Assembly (NCBI GenBank): GCA_028703175.1
Contig: JAQVNJ010000001.1
Span: 135,440 to 199,439 of the forward strand
Source of the DNA: JAAYCB01 sp012744395
GTDB lineage: Bacteria > Planctomycetota > Planctomycetia > Pirellulales > Thermoguttaceae
DNA length: 64,000 nucleotides
Reading direction: 5' to 3'
The notes below the pieces were generated by a model that saw nothing but the letters and a program-made list of their open reading frames with translations, did no database searches and was not told the origin of the DNA. The translations under genes were made by a program, and so were the position numbers. Positions 49,915 through 60,093 of this stretch are shown in pieces; position 1 is the first letter of the stretch; the number at the start of each line of letters is the position of its first letter.

Positions 49915-52125
49915 TCATTTGCCCGACTCCGCCCGGGCGAGCTCGGCGAAGCGAACGAGCAGCCCGAGCGCACGGTCGATCGCCGCGGCATCGCGGCCGC
50001 AGACGCTGACGGTCCGGCCGGCCATCTGGACGACGCCCTTGGCGCCGGCCGGGTGATCCGCCTCGAAGCGGAAAGGCCAGTCTCCGCGGGCGACGATTTC
50101 CGGACCGCCGATCCGCACCAGCAAGCGGCCGGCCTGGTCTTCCTCGTCGACGTGCTCGACAAGCCGGGCACCGCGCGGCAGCAGCTCGTTGAGCCTGGCA
50201 ACGGATTCTCTCCGATCCGCCCCGGTCGCATCGCGGTCGATCACGGCAACCGGCAGGGACGCCAGGGCCTCGACCAACTCGGCCGGTTCTTCCAGGAAAG
50301 CGACCGCTTCCAGCTCCCGCGTGGGAAAGTTCGCCCAGCCGGCCACCATCACCGACTTCCACTGCCAGGCGTCTTCCGGCCGCTCCTCTCCCACGGCGAA
50401 GGAAAAGCCGCAGACGCCGTCGGCCCCGCCGCGGCGGGCGGCGGTGACGACGCGGAGGAACTGGCTGGGACGGGCGAGGAACCCGCGCATCGGCAGAAAC
50501 ACGACGCGCCCGGCGCCCGCGTCTTTCCACCGCCGCACCATGTATTCAGCCTGGTTGTACTCGATCCCGTAATAGAAGGGGAACACGCTCAGCGGCGGGC
50601 CCAACTCGGCCATCGTGCGGAAGAAGACGTCGTAGCAGTCGAGCGGATCGACGTGTGCAACGCCCGGGGCTGGCGTGTAAAACCAGATCTGCCCCCCGGG
50701 CGCGTGCCGACGAACCTCATCCAGGACCGAAGCCCACTTGTCGCGCATGCAGCGGCTCCAGTAGAGCGCCTTCTCCTCTTGCGTCGCTAGCGCCATGGGG
50801 TGGCCGAAGTCGGTCTCGAACTTGCGCGGCGGCAGGGGCGCGTGCCAGTAATGGTGGTCTTCATCCTGGCCGAAGGCGTCGGGCATCTGTGGGGAAGAGA
50901 GGGTCGCCTGCCACAACGGCTCGAAGCTGGGCGGCCCCTTGTCGAACGCTCCCCGGCCCTGGACAAACACCTCCATCCCCAGTTCGCGAGCGCGGCCGAC
51001 CTGCTCGCCGAGCCGTTTCGCATCGCCGAGCGGCAAAATCACCAGGTTCGCCCCCCACTGCTTCATGGTCTCCAGGTCCTTCCAAGCGCCAGCCCGGCTG
51101 GTGCGCAGATTCAGACCGCGGGTCTTGGGCTGCTCCAGTCCGGCGATGACCTGGGACAGCGTGACGCGGCGCCGCGGATCGACCGGCGCCTGCTTCCAGG
51201 GCAAATTGTCGAGCCTGGCAAATGGCGTCTCGCTCCAGTCGGTCTTTGGCGGGCTGACCGCCGCGGCCACCCGCTGGGGGACATCGCCGAGCACGCGGAG
51301 GACGTAATGCAACCGGAGAGAGTCTCCGGATTTCAATTCCGCCGCGCGCCCAGCGAGCGACACTTGCCAACGATTCAGCACCGGATCGAGTTGAAATGCC
51401 AGTTCGCAGCCGTCACCGGCGATGATCTCGTAACCCCGTTTCATGCCGGAAGAGTAAGCGAACGCCGCCGCGGCGCGCCGCTCGCCGGGAGCGTGGATCG
51501 GCTCGTACTGGCCGGACTGGCCAGCGGCGCCGAAGCTGCTCCAGTTGAAATCCTGCCGGTAGGAGACGGTTGCCGCTACGGCGCGGAGCGGCTCTTCTCC
51601 CCGGTTCGTTACCCGCACAACCACCTCGAGAGCCGGGCTGCCTCTACGGACGATCAACAGGTGCTCCTGCAACAGAGGGCCAGAGCTTGCCTGATTGGCG
51701 ACTTTCAGCGCGTCGGCGTCCCCCGCGCTCGCCAGCTCGAAGCCTTCTTGAACGACGAGGCTCTCCGTGCGGCGACGGCCTTGCTGGGTATAGCTGACCT
51801 GGGGGACATGCGGCAGTTCGGCGTCTCCGCCGATCACGGAGACGAAGCTGCGAATCGGCCAGTATGGCAAGCGATAATCGGCCAGCGGGCGGCCGGGCAC
51901 GATGCCGTGGCGGAGCTCGAACGCTCCATTGTCGATTCGCAGCACGTGGTGGATCGGCCGATCGTGCTGCGACCCCTCGGCGCCCCACCAGCGGACACGA
52001 TAGGCCTCGACGGCGTTTGCCCCGGCGACTGGCGAAGCGGGCGGAGAAACGGGCGGAGAAGCCGCCGCGGGAAGAGCGGGGAGAAAGACGGCGGCGGCCA
52101 GAAGCAGCGGGAGGGTGCGTCGCAT
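49915..52125 (-). CDS. Large secreted TIM-barrel-like protein of unknown function
   Basis: A 736-residue exported protein, signal at 1-23 (ending AAA). About 23-330 is beta-rich, probably galactose-mutarotase-like or carbohydrate-binding; a middle part (about 340-610) resembles a glycoside-hydrolase barrel, with repeated strand-helix elements (LVILPLGDAKRLGEQVGRARELGMEVFVQG, then VVFLPMRGFLAR). The last part may be a small alpha/beta domain. I cannot name a family. Start ATG 52125 places the signal correctly; no strong ribosome binding site is visible. It is divergent from the beta-helix gene. Confidence 0.7.
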   Translation of the reverse strand: MRRTLPLLLAAAVFLPALPAAASPPVSPPASPVAGANAVEAYRVRWWGAEGSQHDRPIHHVLRIDNGAFELRHGIVPGRPLADYRLPYWPIRSFVSVIGGDAELPHVPQVSYTQQGRRRTESLVVQEGFELASAGDADALKVANQASSGPLLQEHLLIVRRGSPALEVVVRVTNRGEEPLRAVAATVSYRQDFNWSSFGAAGQSGQYEPIHAPGERRAAAAFAYSSGMKRGYEIIAGDGCELAFQLDPVLNRWQVSLAGRAAELKSGDSLRLHYVLRVLGDVPQRVAAAVSPPKTDWSETPFARLDNLPWKQAPVDPRRRVTLSQVIAGLEQPKTRGLNLRTSRAGAWKDLETMKQWGANLVILPLGDAKRLGEQVGRARELGMEVFVQGRGAFDKGPPSFEPLWQATLSSPQMPDAFGQDEDHHYWHAPLPPRKFETDFGHPMALATQEEKALYWSRCMRDKWASVLDEVRRHAPGGQIWFYTPAPGVAHVDPLDCYDVFFRTMAELGPPLSVFPFYYGIEYNQAEYMVRRWKDAGAGRVVFLPMRGFLARPSQFLRVVTAARRGGADGVCGFSFAVGEERPEDAWQWKSVMVAGWANFPTRELEAVAFLEEPAELVEALASLPVAVIDRDATGADRRESVARLNELLPRGARLVEHVDEEDQAGRLLVRIGGPEIVARGDWPFRFEADHPAGAKGVVQMAGRTVSVCGRDAAAIDRALGLLVRFAELARAESGK

Positions 52126-52245
52126 GGAGCAGGCTTTGTGCTGGAGGGTCCGTTGTAGACAGGGAGACACAAGTCCAATTATTGCCAGGTTGGCCAGTGA
52201 CCGCCAGCTGGCCCGGGGGTGCATGCCAGCTTCCCCCCCGAAACG

Positions 52246-52274
52246 TTTCCCGTGGCGACCCGCGGGGGTATACT
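52246..52274 (+). promoter_or_regulatory. Promoter candidate for the parallel beta-helix gene
   Basis: TATACT (52269-52274) is preceded at 17 bases by the weak -35 TTTCCC (52246-52251). The start point would be near 52281, about 40 bases before the ATG. The -10 and following GGGG match the promoter at 49887-49914. Confidence 0.45.
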
Positions 52275-52321
52275 GGGGCCCCAGGGGCCACAAACCTGAC
52301 ACGAACGGGAGCGGAAAAGAC

Positions 52322-55024
52322 ATGAGACAGCGTACGACGATCGCGGCCCTGGCCGTCGCCTGCGCGGTGCTGGTTGCCACGGCAGGCAAGGCCGCCGACT
52401 TCTACGTCGCCACCGATGGAAACGATCGTTGGTCGGGCAGGCTGGCCGCGCCTTCGCCCGGCGGTGATGACGGCCCGTTTGCGACCCTCGAAGGGGCGCG
52501 GGACGCGATCCGGAAGCAGAAGCAGGAGGGGCTGCGGAAGCCGGTCCACGTCGTGGTGCGGGGCGGGACGTACTACCTGCCGGCGCCGTTTCAACTGACT
52601 GCGGAGGATTCGGGCACCGACAAATGCCCGATTCTCTACGCGGCCCACCCGGGCGAAAAACCGATCCTCAGCGGCGGCAGCCCGATTTCCGGATGGCGGA
52701 AGCCGGCGGAGGGAAACGTCTGGACGGCGGAGATTCCCGGGGCGGGCACCGGCGGCTGGTACTTCCACCAGCTGTTCGTCGGCGGCCAGCGCCGCGTCCG
52801 CGCCCGCACGCCCAATGAAGGCTACTTTCTCAACGAAGGCCCGATCGAGCCGCTGGTCGACCGCGCGAAGGCGAGGCGCGACCCGAGCGCGAAAATGGGT
52901 TTTCGCTACAAGCCCGGCGACATCCGCCGCTGGACGAACCTGGAGGACGTCAACGTGCTCCAGTTCCACTCCTGGACGGCCTCGGTGCATTGGATTAAGG
53001 AGCTTGACGAAGAGAACCAGATCGTCCGCTTCACGGCGCCGGCCAACTGGCCGACGGGCTACTGGACGAACAACGAGCGGTACTACGTGGAGAACTTTCC
53101 CGAGGCCCTCGACTCGCCGGGAGAATGGTATCTGGACCGGCGAATGGGCATCCTCAGCTACTGGCCCCTGCCCGGCGAAGACCTGGAAAAGTGCCAGGTG
53201 GTCGCACCCCGGCTCCGGCATCTGGTCCGATTGGACGGCGATCCGGACAACGGCGCCTACGTGGAAAACGTGCACTTCAAGGGTCTCGCATTCCAGCACG
53301 CCGACTGGCAGATCGCTGACAAGGGCCCGGCGGACGGCCAGGCGGCCTACTTTTTGGAGGCCGCGGTGCTCGCCCGCGACGCCCGCCGCTGCGTCTTCCA
53401 GCAGTGCGAGGTCGCGCACGTGGGAGAGTACGGGATGTGGCTGGCGGGCGGTTGCCGCGAGAACCGGGTCGTCCAGTGCCATCTGCACGACCTGGCCGGC
53501 GGCGGGATCAAGATCGGCCAGACGCGGAGCCCCGAGACCGACGCCCGGGCGACGGAAAGGAACCAGGTCGACAACTGCTGGATCCACGACACGGGCCACA
53601 TGTTCCACGCCGGCGTGGGCGTCTGGATCGGCCGCAGCAGCTACAACACGGTGACCCACAACGAGATTTGCGACCTCGACTACACGGGCGTGTCCGTCGG
53701 ATGGTCGTGGGGCTATGCTCCCAGCTCGGCCCACCACAACCTGATCGAGTACAACCACATCCACCACATCGGCCGGGCCGTGCTCGGCGACATGGGGGGA
53801 ATTTACACGCTGGGCATTTCGCCCGGCACGCGGCTTCGCCACAACATCATCCACGACGTCTACTCGCCCGGCATCGGCGGCGGCGCCGGCATCTATCCCG
53901 ACGAGGGGAGCACGGAGCTGCTGATCGAAAACAACCTGGTCTACAACACGGAACGAGGCTGTTTTTCGCAACACTACGGGCGCGAAAACACGGTCCGCAA
54001 CAACATCTTCGCCTTCTCCCGCACGGGGGAAATCGCCCGCTACCGGGAGGAAGACCACCGCTCGTTCACCTTCGAGCGGAACATCGTCTACTCCACCACG
54101 GGTTATTTTCTGTTGGGCGGCTGGCGAAACGGCAACTACCGGATGCGAGCGAACCTCTACTGGGACACTTCAACAGACGATCCGGACTTCGGCGACATGG
54201 GCTTCGAGGAGTGGCAAGCGCTGGGCCGCGATACGGGCTCGCTGATCGCCGATCCGCGGTTCGCCGCGCCTGACGGCTTTGATTTCCGTCTCCAGCCGGA
54301 ATCTCCGGCGATCGAGCTGGGCTTTAAGCCGTTTCCGCTGGACGAGGTCGGACTCTACGGCGACCCCGGTTGGGTGAATCTGCCAAGACAGATTGTCCGC
54401 AAGCCGCTCGACTTGCCGCCGATTCCGCCTCGCGGGCCCCAGCCGATCGACGACGGCTTCGAAGCGACGCCGGTCGGCCGGCGGGCCGCCTTGGCGGTGA
54501 CCTCGGGCGAGGAGTCGGGGGCCGCGATTCGGGTGACGGACGAGACGGCCGCCAGCGGCCAGCGCTGCCTGAAGCTGACCGATGCGCCGGGCCTGAAGTA
54601 CGCCTGGCAGCCGCACCTCTATTACCAGCCCCGGCTTCGCAAGGGCGTCGCCCGGCTGAGTTTTGCCGTCCGGCTCGAAGAGGGCGCGGAGCTGATCCAC
54701 GAGTGGCGCGACGCCTCGGAACCCTATCGCGTCGGCCCGTCGATCCGCATCCGGCCCGGCGGCCAGGTCGTGGCGAACAACAAACCGTTGATGAACGTAC
54801 CGATTGGCCAGTGGATTCGCGTGACCGTCGAGGCGCCGCTTGGCAGCCAGGCCAGCGGGGGCTACACGTTGACGGTGGCCGCCGTGGGCGCGGAGCCGCA
54901 ACGATTCTCCGGGCTTGCCGTCGGCAATCCGCAGTGGCGGAGTCTGCGGTGGCTCGGCTTCATCAGCCCGGCGGACGCGAAGACGACGATTTACCTGGAC
55001 GATGTGAAGTTGGAAACGCGGTAA
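52322..55024 (+). CDS. Secreted right-handed parallel beta-helix protein
   Basis: A 900-residue exported protein with a Sec signal (1-24, ending GKA). The first domain DFYVATDGND...DGPFATLEGARDAI is the usual start of polysaccharide-lyase-like beta-helix proteins. Residues about 320-600 contain stacked coils with Asn and His ladders (HNLIEYNHIHHIG, LRHNIIHDVYSPG, LIENNLVYN, VRNNIFAFSRTG). Residues about 690-900 form a lectin-like or LamG-type domain. Such proteins cleave or bind uronic-acid polymers, alginate or host glycans; the catalytic residues are not evident. GGGAGCGGAAAAGAC precedes the ATG. Confidence 0.85.
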   Translation: MRQRTTIAALAVACAVLVATAGKAADFYVATDGNDRWSGRLAAPSPGGDDGPFATLEGARDAIRKQKQEGLRKPVHVVVRGGTYYLPAPFQLTAEDSGTDKCPILYAAHPGEKPILSGGSPISGWRKPAEGNVWTAEIPGAGTGGWYFHQLFVGGQRRVRARTPNEGYFLNEGPIEPLVDRAKARRDPSAKMGFRYKPGDIRRWTNLEDVNVLQFHSWTASVHWIKELDEENQIVRFTAPANWPTGYWTNNERYYVENFPEALDSPGEWYLDRRMGILSYWPLPGEDLEKCQVVAPRLRHLVRLDGDPDNGAYVENVHFKGLAFQHADWQIADKGPADGQAAYFLEAAVLARDARRCVFQQCEVAHVGEYGMWLAGGCRENRVVQCHLHDLAGGGIKIGQTRSPETDARATERNQVDNCWIHDTGHMFHAGVGVWIGRSSYNTVTHNEICDLDYTGVSVGWSWGYAPSSAHHNLIEYNHIHHIGRAVLGDMGGIYTLGISPGTRLRHNIIHDVYSPGIGGGAGIYPDEGSTELLIENNLVYNTERGCFSQHYGRENTVRNNIFAFSRTGEIARYREEDHRSFTFERNIVYSTTGYFLLGGWRNGNYRMRANLYWDTSTDDPDFGDMGFEEWQALGRDTGSLIADPRFAAPDGFDFRLQPESPAIELGFKPFPLDEVGLYGDPGWVNLPRQIVRKPLDLPPIPPRGPQPIDDGFEATPVGRRAALAVTSGEESGAAIRVTDETAASGQRCLKLTDAPGLKYAWQPHLYYQPRLRKGVARLSFAVRLEEGAELIHEWRDASEPYRVGPSIRIRPGGQVVANNKPLMNVPIGQWIRVTVEAPLGSQASGGYTLTVAAVGAEPQRFSGLAVGNPQWRSLRWLGFISPADAKTTIYLDDVKLETR

Positions 55025-55078
55025 TCGCCGGTGCGGTTCAAGGCCTGAAAATCAGCCGGTAGCACGAAGGAGCCGACG

Positions 55079-55822
55079 ATGCGCAAGATCGCCAGTCTTT
55101 TTCTCGCCGTCGCAGGCGCGTGCGTCTGCACCGCAGCCGAGGGGCTCTTGCCGTTGGAGCACGCGGTCGTGTTCAACAACAACGGGCGGGCGCCGCCGAC
55201 GGCAAACGTCTATCCCCTGTTTCGCCTCTCGGAACGGTTCGGGCTGGTCGAAGACTTCTACACGCCCTCGACGCTCGACCGTTCGTTCCCGGCAAACCTC
55301 AAGCGGTCGTGCGTGCTTTACGTCGGCCAGTACAGCGACGCGTCGCCCCTGTTCCGCGACCCGGCGATCGGCGAGGCGATCCGGGGCCATTTCAGGCGGG
55401 GGGGCGTTCTGGTCTTCGATTACCACACCGGCACGCCCGGCGGCCGATTCCGTCCGGAAACGGAGAAGTTCCTGAAGTCGGTGGGCGCCGAGCCGCCCGG
55501 CGATTTCCGCACCGGCTACGGCGAGAGCCGGCTCGAGAAGCCCGGCTTCCACGCGATCGTCTCCCGGCCCCTGCCGGTCGGCGGCCGGAGCGCCGGGCAC
55601 TACGGCTGGTGGCAGAAGTGGTCGCCCGACCAGGTCGTGCTGGCCCGCGATCGCGCCGATCCGGCCCGGGCGACGTTGATCCTCCAGGAAAAGGTGTTGG
55701 GAGAGGGCGCAGTGCTTTTCAACCAGCTTCCGTCGGTCTTCCGTGCGCCTGACGGCCTGGCATTCGACCTGGTCCACAACATCATTGCCTACGCATCGGG
55801 CGAGAGGAGGGAGCGACGATGA
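55079..55822 (+). CDS. Small secreted protein coupled to the large GH42-like protein
   Basis: A 247-residue exported protein, signal at 1-20 (ending CTAAE). It begins with LLPLEHAVVFNNNGRAPPTANVYPLFRLSERFG and has an alternating strand-helix pattern (CVLYVGQYSD, GHFRRGGVLVFDYHTGTPGG) like a glutamine amidotransferase or ThuA fold, without a clear catalytic Cys or His. GGAGCC and ACGAAGG precede the ATG. The stop overlaps the next start (ATGA, 55819-55822). Function unknown. Confidence 0.7.
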   Translation: MRKIASLFLAVAGACVCTAAEGLLPLEHAVVFNNNGRAPPTANVYPLFRLSERFGLVEDFYTPSTLDRSFPANLKRSCVLYVGQYSDASPLFRDPAIGEAIRGHFRRGGVLVFDYHTGTPGGRFRPETEKFLKSVGAEPPGDFRTGYGESRLEKPGFHAIVSRPLPVGGRSAGHYGWWQKWSPDQVVLARDRADPARATLILQEKVLGEGAVLFNQLPSVFRAPDGLAFDLVHNIIAYASGERRERR

Positions 55823-58800
55823 CAGCGCGGCGACAGATGTCCCCATGCCTTTTCGGCCTGCTGCTCGGCGTCCTGGCGGGCGCGGCCTGCGGCGGAGTGC
55901 CGGAACGATTCGAAATCGCCTCCGAGCCGATCGAGACCCCCCACGTGAAATGGGCCAAACCGCTGCCGGGCGGCCCGCTGCGGGTGCTGTGTTTCGTCCC
56001 CATCCCCTCGCAGCGCGACGTGGTCGAGCTGGCCCAGCGTTTGGACATCGACTACGAGCTGGTCGCCTTCCCCTATCCCGTCATGGACGCCGACATGGCC
56101 GGCGCGTTTCACGAGCGCCTGGCCGGCAGCGCGTTCGATGCGATTCTCCTCAGCAAGGTGCCCCTGGCCACGCTGCCCGAGAAAACGCAGGAATTGCTGG
56201 TTGCCAAGGTCCGCGAGGGGACCGGGCTGTTGAACGTCCATTCGACGGCGACGCTGACGACCGGCGAAATCCTGAATCTCTCCGGCGATGGCGGGCTGCT
56301 GGAGACCGCCCTTCCGCTGGACCTCCTTCCCGAGGGCGCGAGGCCCGAAGTGTCCGTGGGCCGGCGAGGCAGGGGACGCTGCGTGCAATTGACCTATCCG
56401 GGCGGCGTGACGTGCTTCACCCCGGTGGTTGATTTCAAAGACGTCGACTACCGCGACTGGGAGACGTATTACCAGTTGTTGTGCCGGGCCGTGCTGTGGG
56501 CGGCCGGTCGCGCGCCGGGCGTCGAAATCCTCTCGGTCTGGCCCTGCGCGACGACCTGCCGGCAGCCGGCCGATTCGTGGCGGATCGCGGACCTGGTCAC
56601 GACCCGGCGGCCCCGCCTCGAGCGGGCCGCGGGGACATGGCAATTCGAGTCGATCGAGGAGAGGCGGGCCCTCGACACCTGGCGAGGCTACGGCGCCACC
56701 TTTGCCCAACAAGACGGAAAACTCAATATCACCGAGTCGAATGTACGCGGGCAGGCGGGCTTCGCGGCCGGCACGTTCGACCTCGACCTCGGCCGGACTC
56801 CGATCGTGGAGGTCGGCGTTGCCGAGGCGAGCCGCTGGAGCTTGTTCGTGCCCGACGTGCACTTCGAGCGCGCCGTGGCCACGCTTCAAGAGGGGACCGC
56901 GGAGACCGGCGCAAAGCGATTCGACTTGCGGGAAGTCCAAGGGCTCGGGGGGCTGCGGGGCCAAACGTCGCTGACACTCTGCTTCGCAACGCACGGCGAG
57001 GGTTCGTCGCTCGTGCTCGACTCGTTGCGGTTTCTCACGGCCGACGGCCAGACGCCCGCCGATCCGTCGGCGGCGCCGCCGGCGCGCGAGTCGGCCGGCG
57101 TGACGCTGCGGCTGCAAAGCGCCGCGGCGGCCGACGCCGCGATCACGGCCACGTATCGCGGGCCCGATCATTACCAGGCGGTGAACGAGCATGTCGAGCG
57201 CGTGTCGCTCGAGAAGTCAAAACCGATCGAACGGACCTTCCCGCTGTTCGACAGAAGTTCGGGCCGGCCGCATACGGTGGACCTGGTTGTTCGCGACGCC
57301 CGCGGCCGATCCCTGGGGTTCGCGTCGGCCGCCTACCAGGTTGCCTCGCCGTTTGCGCTGGAGAGCTGGGAAGCGGAAGCGGCGTTTTACCGCCGCGGCG
57401 ACCGGGCGGTGATCCTGGCGGGGTTCGACAACCGATCCGCGCCCCGCGAGGTGCGATTGGAGACGGGGCTTTATGACATGCATGGGCGGCTCGTGGCGGC
57501 GGAGACCAGGACGCTGACGATCGCGGCCGGCAAGAGCGTTCAGAAGGTTGAACTGCCCACCGCCGGCTCGCTGACGACGCTCAACCGGGCCCGGTTGAGC
57601 GTCGTCGACGCCGAGGGGCTGCTCGGCCAGGCCGAGGCTTGCGTCTATCTGCCCGAGCCGTGCCCGGCGTGGGACGACTACCTGGTTTCGACGTCGCAAT
57701 TCAGCAATCAGAGCGCGTATTTGCGCCCGCATTTCAGCACAGTCGCGCGCGACATCGGCATCGAGGGGATGGTCATCCCGCCGCGTTACACCACGGAAGT
57801 CCTCCAGCAGGCGGCCCCGATCATGTACTGGGGCGCTGCCGAGGTGCGGGCCTTCGGCTACAATTTCCACGGGGAGGAGACCTCCACCGCCCGGCGGCCT
57901 TGCCTGAGCGACCCGGAGACGCGCAAGAAGATATCCGAGGCCTATCAGAAGCTGGGCCAGGAGTTGAAACCGTACGGCCCGCTGGCGATCGCGTCGTTGG
58001 AGGATGAGAGCGAGTTGAGCGGCGCCCGGTATTCGAACCTGGAGGTCTGCACCAGCGAACATTGCACGCGGCGCTACCGCCAGTGGCTCGAAGCGCAGTA
58101 CAAGACGATCGCATCGCTGAACGCGGAGTGGGGCGCCTCCCACGGCTCGTTCGGCCAGATCGAGCCGATGAACTTCGAGGAGGCTCGCCAGCGCGAAAAC
58201 CCGGCGCCCTGGGTCGACTGGCGGACGTTCATGGAGCACGTCTGGCTCGACGCCCTGCTGTTGACGCGCCAGGGCGTCAAGAAGCACTCTCCGGAGGTGC
58301 GGATGGGCTTCTCCAATTCGTTCGGCCAGATGCCGTTTTCGGGCTGGGATTACGCGACGCTCTCGCGCCACGTCGACATGACGATCGAGTATCCGACGGT
58401 GATCCATCGGCTGACGCCGCCGAAGGAGGCCGATGCGTTCGAGGCCGACGACCTGCCGATGAACATCGCGATCCGGCAGAAGCTCGACATCCGCAGATCG
58501 TTCATGGACGACGCTTGCCCCGCGCCCGGCTGGATCTGGTACGATCGCACGCAGCAGGGGGCTGAATTGAAGCCATGGTGGATGGCGTTTCTCGGCGCGG
58601 GGGGCTGCACGCCCTGGGGCCCGACTTCGCTCGGGGTCCAGTCGGGTGCGTCGCGGATGAGCTTCTGGGCCTTCATCCACCCGCTGCTGGCCCACACGCG
58701 GAGTTCGCGGTGGCTCGCCGACGGCGTCGGCGATCTGACCCGCGGGGTTGGAAAAATCTTCGTCGATTACGAGAAGGCACCGCCCCGGGTGGCCGTGCTC

Positions 58801-59991
58801 TACTCGCAGCCGAGCATGCACCTGGCATGGGCCTGGTCGAAGGTGGAGCGCGCGTTCTATCCGGAGACCGACAGCCTGTACGCGTGGTATTACAAGTCGC
58901 GCGTGAACGTCACGCGCCTGCTTCGCGAGGTGGGCCTGTCGTACCGATACGTCGACACCGGGCAAATCGACTCGGGCGGGTTGAGCGGATACCGCGTCCT
59001 GTTTCTGCCCTGTTCGCTCTGCCTGTCCGATGCGACGCTCGAGCAGATTCGCCGGTTCGCCGACAATGGCGGGCTGGTCGTCGCCGACATCGGCACGGGC
59101 GCGGCGGACGTTCACGGCAAGCCGCTTGGCGATCGCCGCCTTGTCGGCGAGCTGTTCGGAATCCGCCGCACGGCCGTCTGCCGCAAGGTCGAGCCCCGCC
59201 CGGTCGCCGCGGCCGCGGCGGCGGGCAAGTTGCCGATCCCCAAGGGCCTGCGGCTGGCCGGCGGCGACACGATCACCACGCTGGCCGCGCCGCGGCCGGC
59301 CGGCGCGGACGGTCTGCCGGCGATCGTTGTCAACGAGTTGGGCCGCGGCCGGGCGATCTACCTGAACGGCTTTTTGGGCTACAACCTCCCATCGCGCACG
59401 TGGATCCGCGACCTGCTCGATCTGGCCGGCCTGCCGAGCCCCGCGCGGATCACCAGCGGCGGCCGGGAGCAGATGGGATACGAGTCGGCGGTCTTCTCGC
59501 GCGGCGGCATTCGCCTGCTGGGCATTCTCCGACTCCGCGATGAAGAGCATCCCACGCAGGTTCAACTCGCCGAGCGCGGGCATCTCTACGATGTCCGCAG
59601 CGGCAAGTACTTCGGGTTGACCGATGCGGCCACGTTCGATTTGAGCCAGAAGGCGGCGGCCGTGTTGGCCAGCCTGCCCTACGCGGTTCGCGGAATCGAG
59701 CTCCGCGTCGACCCGCAACGCACCGCGGCCGGCGGCGAGGTCGCTCTCGGCGCGTCGGTGGCGGTGGGCGAAGGAGACTCGGGCGACCACGTGCTGCGCG
59801 TGGAAGTCCATGATCCGTCCGGCGGCCTGAGCCGGGCGTACACCGACAACGTGCTCGCGGTGGGCGGCCGCTGGCAGGGGAAGGTCCCCACGGCGGCCAA
59901 CGACCAGCCCGGCGCCTGGCGGGTCGTGGTCCGCGACGTGATCAGCGGCAGCCGCGCGGAAGCGGGCTTCGTGATCGCCGAGGGAGAGTAA
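55819..59991 (+). CDS. Very large secreted multidomain GH42-like glycosidase
   Basis: A 1390-residue exported protein. A signal (1-24, ending AACGG) is followed by a ThuA/amidotransferase-like domain (about 50-230), a beta-rich domain with Tat-like LDTWRGYGAT (about 280-430), bacterial immunoglobulin-like parts (about 430-620), and a beta-galactosidase-like TIM barrel (about 620-970). In the barrel, E730 in SLEDESELSG and the pattern LEVCTSEHCTRRYRQWLEAQYKTIASLNAEWG match the start of the GH42 acid/base and CxxC regions. A second amidotransferase-like domain (about 975-1150) follows, as in GH42 trimer interfaces, and a final beta domain. GGAGGGAGCGACG precedes the ATG. The natural substrate is unknown. 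Confidence 0.8.
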   Translation: MTARRQMSPCLFGLLLGVLAGAACGGVPERFEIASEPIETPHVKWAKPLPGGPLRVLCFVPIPSQRDVVELAQRLDIDYELVAFPYPVMDADMAGAFHERLAGSAFDAILLSKVPLATLPEKTQELLVAKVREGTGLLNVHSTATLTTGEILNLSGDGGLLETALPLDLLPEGARPEVSVGRRGRGRCVQLTYPGGVTCFTPVVDFKDVDYRDWETYYQLLCRAVLWAAGRAPGVEILSVWPCATTCRQPADSWRIADLVTTRRPRLERAAGTWQFESIEERRALDTWRGYGATFAQQDGKLNITESNVRGQAGFAAGTFDLDLGRTPIVEVGVAEASRWSLFVPDVHFERAVATLQEGTAETGAKRFDLREVQGLGGLRGQTSLTLCFATHGEGSSLVLDSLRFLTADGQTPADPSAAPPARESAGVTLRLQSAAAADAAITATYRGPDHYQAVNEHVERVSLEKSKPIERTFPLFDRSSGRPHTVDLVVRDARGRSLGFASAAYQVASPFALESWEAEAAFYRRGDRAVILAGFDNRSAPREVRLETGLYDMHGRLVAAETRTLTIAAGKSVQKVELPTAGSLTTLNRARLSVVDAEGLLGQAEACVYLPEPCPAWDDYLVSTSQFSNQSAYLRPHFSTVARDIGIEGMVIPPRYTTEVLQQAAPIMYWGAAEVRAFGYNFHGEETSTARRPCLSDPETRKKISEAYQKLGQELKPYGPLAIASLEDESELSGARYSNLEVCTSEHCTRRYRQWLEAQYKTIASLNAEWGASHGSFGQIEPMNFEEARQRENPAPWVDWRTFMEHVWLDALLLTRQGVKKHSPEVRMGFSNSFGQMPFSGWDYATLSRHVDMTIEYPTVIHRLTPPKEADAFEADDLPMNIAIRQKLDIRRSFMDDACPAPGWIWYDRTQQGAELKPWWMAFLGAGGCTPWGPTSLGVQSGASRMSFWAFIHPLLAHTRSSRWLADGVGDLTRGVGKIFVDYEKAPPRVAVLYSQPSMHLAWAWSKVERAFYPETDSLYAWYYKSRVNVTRLLREVGLSYRYVDTGQIDSGGLSGYRVLFLPCSLCLSDATLEQIRRFADNGGLVVADIGTGAADVHGKPLGDRRLVGELFGIRRTAVCRKVEPRPVAAAAAAGKLPIPKGLRLAGGDTITTLAAPRPAGADGLPAIVVNELGRGRAIYLNGFLGYNLPSRTWIRDLLDLAGLPSPARITSGGREQMGYESAVFSRGGIRLLGILRLRDEEHPTQVQLAERGHLYDVRSGKYFGLTDAATFDLSQKAAAVLASLPYAVRGIELRVDPQRTAAGGEVALGASVAVGEGDSGDHVLRVEVHDPSGGLSRAYTDNVLAVGGRWQGKVPTAANDQPGAWRVVVRDVISGSRAEAGFVIAEGE

Positions 59992-60093
59992 ACGCCGGCC
60001 GTCCGGTCCCGGCGCCCCGATCCGGCTCGTCCGGATGGAGCGAACGGTTGACGGCCAACGCCATCCGGCGACCGCCCGGTCCCCGGGCCCCCA

